Shown in pieces: positions 32,201-35,652 of a DNA stretch of 35,652 bases. The DNA comes from Capnocytophaga leadbetteri (GTDB taxonomy: Bacteria > Bacteroidota > Bacteroidia > Flavobacteriales > Flavobacteriaceae). A program made the translations under genes and the position numbers. The DNA is taken from assembly GCF_003054025.1 (NCBI RefSeq), contig NZ_QBKG01000018.1:2112-37763 (forward strand). Reading direction: 5' to 3'. Each line of letters opens with the position of its first letter. The stretch's first letter is position 1. The notes below the pieces were generated by a model. That model was not told the DNA's origin and made no database searches. It was given only the letters and a program-made list of their open reading frames with translations.

Positions 32201-33763
32201 TTAAAATGGAACACCGGTATCATCGGTAGGCTCAGGAGTGCCAAAAGCCTGCGAGGGTTGCCCTGTAGGTAGGGGCTCAAAGGCTACCTTATCATTCATC
32301 TTCGAACCTAACTCTTGAGTAGCAAAAGGTGTATATCCGTATTCATCTAAATTAGCAAACCTACCCAAATGCCCTTCAAATTTCAAGCGTATATTATCTA
32401 ACCCCCCATTGCGGTGCTTAGCTACTATAAACTCAGCTTGCCCTGCTGTAGGGGTTTGGGCTTCGTCATCCCATTCGTTAATCTTGTAGTATTCAGGTCG
32501 ATAGATAAACGAAACGATGTCGGCATCTTGCTCTATAGCTCCAGACTCGCGCAAGTCGGATAGCTGCGGACGCTTATGTCCTGGGCGTGCCTCTACATTA
32601 CGCGAAAGCTGTGATAGGGCGATAACAGGTATGTCTAACTCTTTAGCTAATGCCTTCAGGTTACGCGAGATAGTAGATATTTCCTGCTCACGGTTGCCTA
32701 CCCCTTTGCTAGCGCCTGCCGTCATCAGCTGTAGATAGTCGATAACTATAAGCTTGATGCCAAATTGGGTAGAAAGGCGGCGTGCTTTAGCGCGGAGGTC
32801 GAATATAGAAATCGAGGGAGTATCGTCTATATACAAAGGAGCTTTTTCGAGATCTTTTACCTTAGTATTCAGCACAAACCACTCGTGTTCTTCGAGTTTT
32901 CCGGTACGCAACTTTTCTGACGAAAGTCCTGTTTCAGAAGAAATCAGACGGGTGATAAGCTGTACTGCCGACATCTCGAGCGAAAAGAAAGCTACCGGTA
33001 TGTTCTGCCCTACGGCTATATTGCGCGCCATCGAAAGGGTAAGGGCTGTTTTACCCATACCAGGGCGTGCGGCTATGATAATAAGGTCGCTAGCTTGCCA
33101 GCCTGAGGTCAGTTGGTCGAGCTTAGTAAAGCCAGAGGGCACCCCACTAAAGCCATCGGTTTTATTAGAAAGTTCTTGTATTTTTTTCAGTGCCTTTAGT
33201 ACCAAATCGCCTGCTGCTTCGCTTGAGCGTTTTAGGTTGCCTTGGGTTACCTCATAGAGCATCTGCTCCGCATTGTCTAATGAGTCGAACACATCGCGGG
33301 TATCATCATAAGCGTCTTCTATGATTTTGGCTGATATTTCTATCAGCTTTCGCTTGATAAACTTCTGCAAAACGATGCGGGCGTGAAACTCTACATTGGC
33401 AGACGACGATACTCGTTGAGTGAGGTTGATAAGGTAAAACTCACCTCCTGCCGCTTCGAGGTTGCCCGTACGGCGCAACTGCTCGGCTACGGTCAGTAGG
33501 TCGATAGCTTCTGATTGGTTGAAAAGCTCAAAGATAGCCTGATAGATAAGCTGGTGTTGTTTTTTGTAAAAAACCTCAGGGTTTAGAATATCTATAACAT
33601 CATCAACTCCTTTCTTATCAATGAGCATAGCCCCCAAGATAACTTCTTCGAGATTAAGGTCTTGAGGGGGTATTTTGCCGCGCTCGATAGTAGGCTGCGG
33701 ACGTGAGTTCCGTTGCAAAGACGGGGTATTTTCGAGTATAGGGGTTATATCAGTATCATTCAT
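32201..33763 (-). CDS. dnaB: Replicative DNA helicase
   Basis: The hexameric helicase that unwinds DNA at the replication fork. I chose ATG 33763 (520 residues, MNDTDITPILENT). An in-frame start at 33790 would lie upstream of a perfect promoter box and inside repeat DNA. The N-terminal domain is at about 35-140 (NLEEVILGAMLIDKKGVDDV), and the RecA-like domain has Walker A ARPGMGKT (about 232-239), Walker B LIVIDYLQLM, and the motif SQLSRNVEARPGHKRPQLSD followed by LRESGAIEQDADIV. The C-terminal tail is short and low in complexity. No intein is present. Its promoter predicts a leaderless mRNA, and msrA and the GH3 gene follow. Confidence 0.95.
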   Translation of the reverse strand: MNDTDITPILENTPSLQRNSRPQPTIERGKIPPQDLNLEEVILGAMLIDKKGVDDVIDILNPEVFYKKQHQLIYQAIFELFNQSEAIDLLTVAEQLRRTGNLEAAGGEFYLINLTQRVSSSANVEFHARIVLQKFIKRKLIEISAKIIEDAYDDTRDVFDSLDNAEQMLYEVTQGNLKRSSEAAGDLVLKALKKIQELSNKTDGFSGVPSGFTKLDQLTSGWQASDLIIIAARPGMGKTALTLSMARNIAVGQNIPVAFFSLEMSAVQLITRLISSETGLSSEKLRTGKLEEHEWFVLNTKVKDLEKAPLYIDDTPSISIFDLRAKARRLSTQFGIKLIVIDYLQLMTAGASKGVGNREQEISTISRNLKALAKELDIPVIALSQLSRNVEARPGHKRPQLSDLRESGAIEQDADIVSFIYRPEYYKINEWDDEAQTPTAGQAEFIVAKHRNGGLDNIRLKFEGHLGRFANLDEYGYTPFATQELGSKMNDKVAFEPLPTGQPSQAFGTPEPTDDTGVPF

Positions 33764-33767
33764 ACGG

Positions 33768-33798
33768 CAAAGGTAAGAATAATTTGCCAATTAGCAAA
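33768..33798 (-). promoter_or_regulatory. dnaB promoter (TTTG-N19-TACCTTTG), predicted leaderless
   Basis: On the minus strand TTTG is at 33798-33795, the spacer is 19 bases, and TACCTTTG is at 33775-33768. CCGT then leads straight into the ATG at 33763. The spacer differs from that of glmM at only two of 19 positions. Confidence 0.75.
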
Positions 33799-33807
33799 TT
33801 AGGAAAT
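33782..33807. repeat. 8-bp-period AATT repeat at the dnaB promoter
   Basis: Units ATTTGCCA, ATTAGCAA and ATTAGGAA keep 8-base phase and include the -33 TTTG of dnaB on the minus strand. Confidence 0.55.
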
Positions 33808-33808
33808 T

Positions 33809-33848
33809 ATTTATCCTTCGCTCATCGTTCGCTCATCGTTCGCTCTTC
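33809..33848 (-). repeat. Dispersed 11-bp-unit repeat, copy 3 (units only)
   Basis: Read on the minus strand it gives GAAGAGCGAAC, GATGAGCGAAC and GATGAGCGAAG, then GATAA. The GC-rich tail seen at 6731-6793 and 23565-23589 is absent. Confidence 0.7.
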
Positions 33849-33865
33849 CTATATCTTGTATAGGT

Positions 33866-33905
33866 AATAAAAAAGCTCAGGACATAAATCCTGAGCTTTT
33901 TTATT
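33866..33905 (-). terminator. Intrinsic terminator of the right-hand giant gene
   Basis: Arms 33866-33882 and 33889-33905 (core AAAAAAGCTCAGGA) are perfectly complementary around the loop CATAAA, with A and T tracts. It lies 28 bases after the stop at 33934 and could also block read-through from the opposite side. Confidence 0.9.
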
Positions 33906-33906
33906 A

Positions 33907-33931
33907 TCAAATTAGCTAATTGGCTAATTAA
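33907..33931. repeat. 8-bp-period AATT repeat after the right-hand giant gene
   Basis: Units CAAATTAG, CTAATTGG and CTAATTAA lie between the stop codon and the terminator. Confidence 0.5.
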
Positions 33932-33933
33932 TT

Positions 33934-35652
33934 TTACCTCTTCAAGTATAACCAACCTACCATAGATTGCTGTTGATTGTTCTCATCTACGTATTCAATA
34001 ACGTAATAGTAAGTACCCTGTGGCAACTTGTCGGCTGCCTCTATCGTTACTCGTCCGTTAGAGATGCCTTTGAATACGTTGCGAACATTATCATAGCTTT
34101 GTGCCTCCCATACTTTTACTCCCCAACGGTTGTAAATACGCACCGTATTGTTAGGGTAAGCCTCTATACCTGCTATATGGAAGTGATTGTTCTTATCGCC
34201 GCCTACTGATATACCATTGTACACTATTAGCTTATGAGTTACCTCGATGCTCACTGTAGCCGTTGCACAACCATCGGCGTTGCAAAGCTCGTAAACAAAG
34301 GTATCAACCCCCTTAAAGCCTGTGTGTGGTGTATACTCTATAGTACCATCAGGATTTACTACTGCTGTACCATTTTGCGGTACTGTTACCACATTAGGAG
34401 TTGTAGCTCCGTTAGGGGTGTCATTCGATAGTACATCAATAGTTACCGGCGTATTGCGAGGTGTTGCCGCACTATCATTAACTGCTACTGGCACAACTGT
34501 TGGCGTTGGTGTTGGCGTCGGAGGCACTATCACTACTACTGAGGCTGTACTGCATATGCTAACTCCTTTTACACATACATTATAGTTGATAGTGTAAGTG
34601 CCTGAAGGCGTATATGGTGGTACCATTACTTCGCCTGTTGATGGATTAATAAATGGTACATTGCCCGTTGTAGGAGTTGAGGTACTGATAGTTACACTAT
34701 TTACCGATGGGTTTGGCACTCCATTTAATTTGTCATTAGTAAGAATATTGCCTACTAACTGTGTACCCGTATAAGTAAAGGTGTCGCCATTTGCCTCGAT
34801 AGTAGGCGTTACTACATCGCTCACGACTCTCACTTCGACAAATGAAGTAGCACAAGCTCGATCGCTACCACGAGTAGCACAGATAGTATACGAAACTGTA
34901 TAGAATCCTACTGCTGTGTTAGACGCTACCGATATAGTACCATCATTATTGAGGGTGAAGCCTGTAGGGGTAGCAGTCGTCCAAGTAAGAGATACTGTTC
35001 CTATAGTAACTGGCAATCCTTCGAGGGTATCGTTAGTTAGTACGCTTGTTACCATGCCTCCTATTGTGGTGCGGATAGTTACTGTACCATCAGGATTAGC
35101 TACTATATTAATAGGTGCCGTTGGGGTGTTTACCCCTACTACAGTTACCGTTACTGTTGTAGGTGTGCTACAATTGCTGCTGTTAGCTCGCTCGCACAAG
35201 TAGTAAGTCATAGTATAAGTACCGCTTGGCGTACCTGTTGGAATAATGACATTACCAGTACTTGGGTCGATACGTGGCGTTGTAGCGCTTGTAGGTGTAG
35301 CTGTATGGATAGTTACACTCGCTACCGTTGGTGTTTGTCCGCCGATACCATCATTAGTAAGAATATTGCCTACTGTTGTTGGGGTGGTAATAGTACCCGT
35401 TACGGTATATTCTTCGCCTACTGTTATTATCGTTGGCGTTACGGTTGGAGTGCTTACCCCTACTACGGTTACTGTTACTGTTGTAGGTGTGCTACAATTG
35501 CTGCTATTAGCTCGCTCGCACAAGTAGTAAGTCATAGTATAAGTGCCGCTTGGCGTGCCTGTTGGAATAATGACATTACCAGTACTTGGGTCGATACGTG
35601 GCGTTGTAGCGCTTGTAGGTGTAGCTGTATGGATAGTTACACTCGCTACCGT
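33934..35652 (-). CDS. Giant type IX-secreted repeat protein, C-terminal 572 codons (N-terminus beyond right edge)
   Basis: The frame is open from base 35652 down to the stop at 33934. It consists of beta-sandwich modules with an [IL]L[TS]ND motif (NILTNDGIGG, VLTNDTLEG, NILTNDKLNG, VLSNDTPNG). The last one, from VAVNDSAATPRNTPVTIDVL to about TVSIEV, is a clear Big_9-type Ig-like domain. The final 90 or so residues are a gliding-motility-associated C-terminal domain (NNHFHIAGIEAYPNNTVRIY, NRWGVKVWEA, LPQGTYYYVIEY, end GWLYLKR), the type B sorting signal for the type IX system. A proline-threonine hinge (PPTPTPTPTVVP) precedes the last Ig module. The product should be exported and released or surface-bound; likely an adhesin. 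The first module is a 108-residue tandem repeat unit continuing past the edge. Confidence 0.9.
   Translation of the reverse strand, partial: TVASVTIHTATPTSATTPRIDPSTGNVIIPTGTPSGTYTMTYYLCERANSSNCSTPTTVTVTVVGVSTPTVTPTIITVGEEYTVTGTITTPTTVGNILTNDGIGGQTPTVASVTIHTATPTSATTPRIDPSTGNVIIPTGTPSGTYTMTYYLCERANSSNCSTPTTVTVTVVGVNTPTAPINIVANPDGTVTIRTTIGGMVTSVLTNDTLEGLPVTIGTVSLTWTTATPTGFTLNNDGTISVASNTAVGFYTVSYTICATRGSDRACATSFVEVRVVSDVVTPTIEANGDTFTYTGTQLVGNILTNDKLNGVPNPSVNSVTISTSTPTTGNVPFINPSTGEVMVPPYTPSGTYTINYNVCVKGVSICSTASVVVIVPPTPTPTPTVVPVAVNDSAATPRNTPVTIDVLSNDTPNGATTPNVVTVPQNGTAVVNPDGTIEYTPHTGFKGVDTFVYELCNADGCATATVSIEVTHKLIVYNGISVGGDKNNHFHIAGIEAYPNNTVRIYNRWGVKVWEAQSYDNVRNVFKGISNGRVTIEAADKLPQGTYYYVIEYVDENNQQQSMVGWLYLKR
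35131..35652. repeat. 324-bp in-frame tandem repeat, truncated by window edge
   Basis: Bases 35131-35328 and 35455-35652 match with five mismatches by eye over 198 bases, an exact offset of 324 bases (108 codons). The intervening 35329-35454 is the rest of the unit; its partner must lie beyond the right edge. Confidence 0.9.

Noticed and set aside
33764-33790. Longer DnaB starting at 33790.
   Set aside because: The extra nine codons contain the perfect TACCTTTG promoter box and repeat DNA; ATG 33763 is preferred.
34916-35527. Forward Val/Thr-rich frames antisense to the right giant gene.
   Set aside because: They are mirror images of the tandem repeats in the minus-strand gene and repeat with the same 324-base period.
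1-35652. Possibility that the window is a 35.6-kb circular plasmid or phage because both ends are in matching frames of a repeat protein.
   Set aside because: The content is chromosomal housekeeping (lysS, dnaB, accA, fabD, coaBC, bamD) with no replication-initiator, mobilisation or phage genes; repeat-driven assembly breaks explain the ends better.

Overview
The window looks like one contig from a Bacteroidota bacterium of the family Flavobacteriaceae, and Capnocytophaga is the genus I would guess first. The evidence is a type IX secretion gliding-motility C-terminal sorting domain, a DUF4270 lipoprotein, promoters of the TTTG-N19-21-TAnnTTTG type, few Shine-Dalgarno sites, AT-rich intergenic DNA, and Bacteroidota-type versions of the housekeeping proteins. 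The genus is an inference from sequence style; no search was possible.

Layout. Positions 1-6579 (minus) hold the first 2193 codons of a giant secreted repeat protein that runs off the left edge. After a 316-base intergenic region come glmM (6896-8284), a deleted higB toxin remnant followed by an intact higA antitoxin (8435-8871), and a secreted rhodanese-cupin protein (8895-9524). panC (minus) is divergent from a forward run: a glycogen-synthase-like GT5 domain protein, a DUF4270 lipoprotein, a SUI1-type translation factor and fabG. A second forward run has its own promoter: bamD, an RNA polymerase omega-like protein, coaBC, fabD and an MlaF-like ABC ATPase (14058-18124). Facing it are a membrane protein of the Gcr 'site-specific recombinase' family and a TonB-dependent receptor (18179-23161, minus). 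A 510-base intergenic region leads to a forward FucP-type sugar MFS transporter. The remainder, 25093-35652, is all minus strand: accA-lysS, two TonB-like proteins, vanZ-like, gcvH, a dnaB-msrA-GH3 operon, and the last 572 codons of another giant sorted protein that enters from the right edge.

How the genes fit together. Most of the window serves envelope and lipid biogenesis: GlmM (UDP-GlcNAc), AccA/FabD/FabG (fatty acids), PanC/CoaBC (coenzyme A), BamD (outer-membrane protein insertion), an MlaF-like ATPase (lipid transport), and TonB plus a TonB-dependent receptor (uptake). The two giant proteins are predicted surface or secreted adhesin-like molecules; a type IX sorting domain is visible only on the right-hand one.

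The most interesting material is not a new operon but the small-scale structure. (1) A higB toxin gene has collapsed to its two ends around an out-of-frame deletion while higA is intact. (2) Two families of intergenic repeats occur: an 8-bp-period AATT-rich array that supplies -33 boxes at several promoters, and an 11-bp-period array attached to a conserved GC-rich tail. (3) Three genes (bamD, dnaB, gcvH) have exactly four bases between the -7 box and ATG, which predicts leaderless mRNAs. (4) A palindrome sits at the exact centre of the divergent panC promoter pair. (5) A 324-bp tandem repeat at the right edge differs between copies only at synonymous positions. I saw no convincing CRISPR array, prophage, insertion sequence, tRNA or rRNA.
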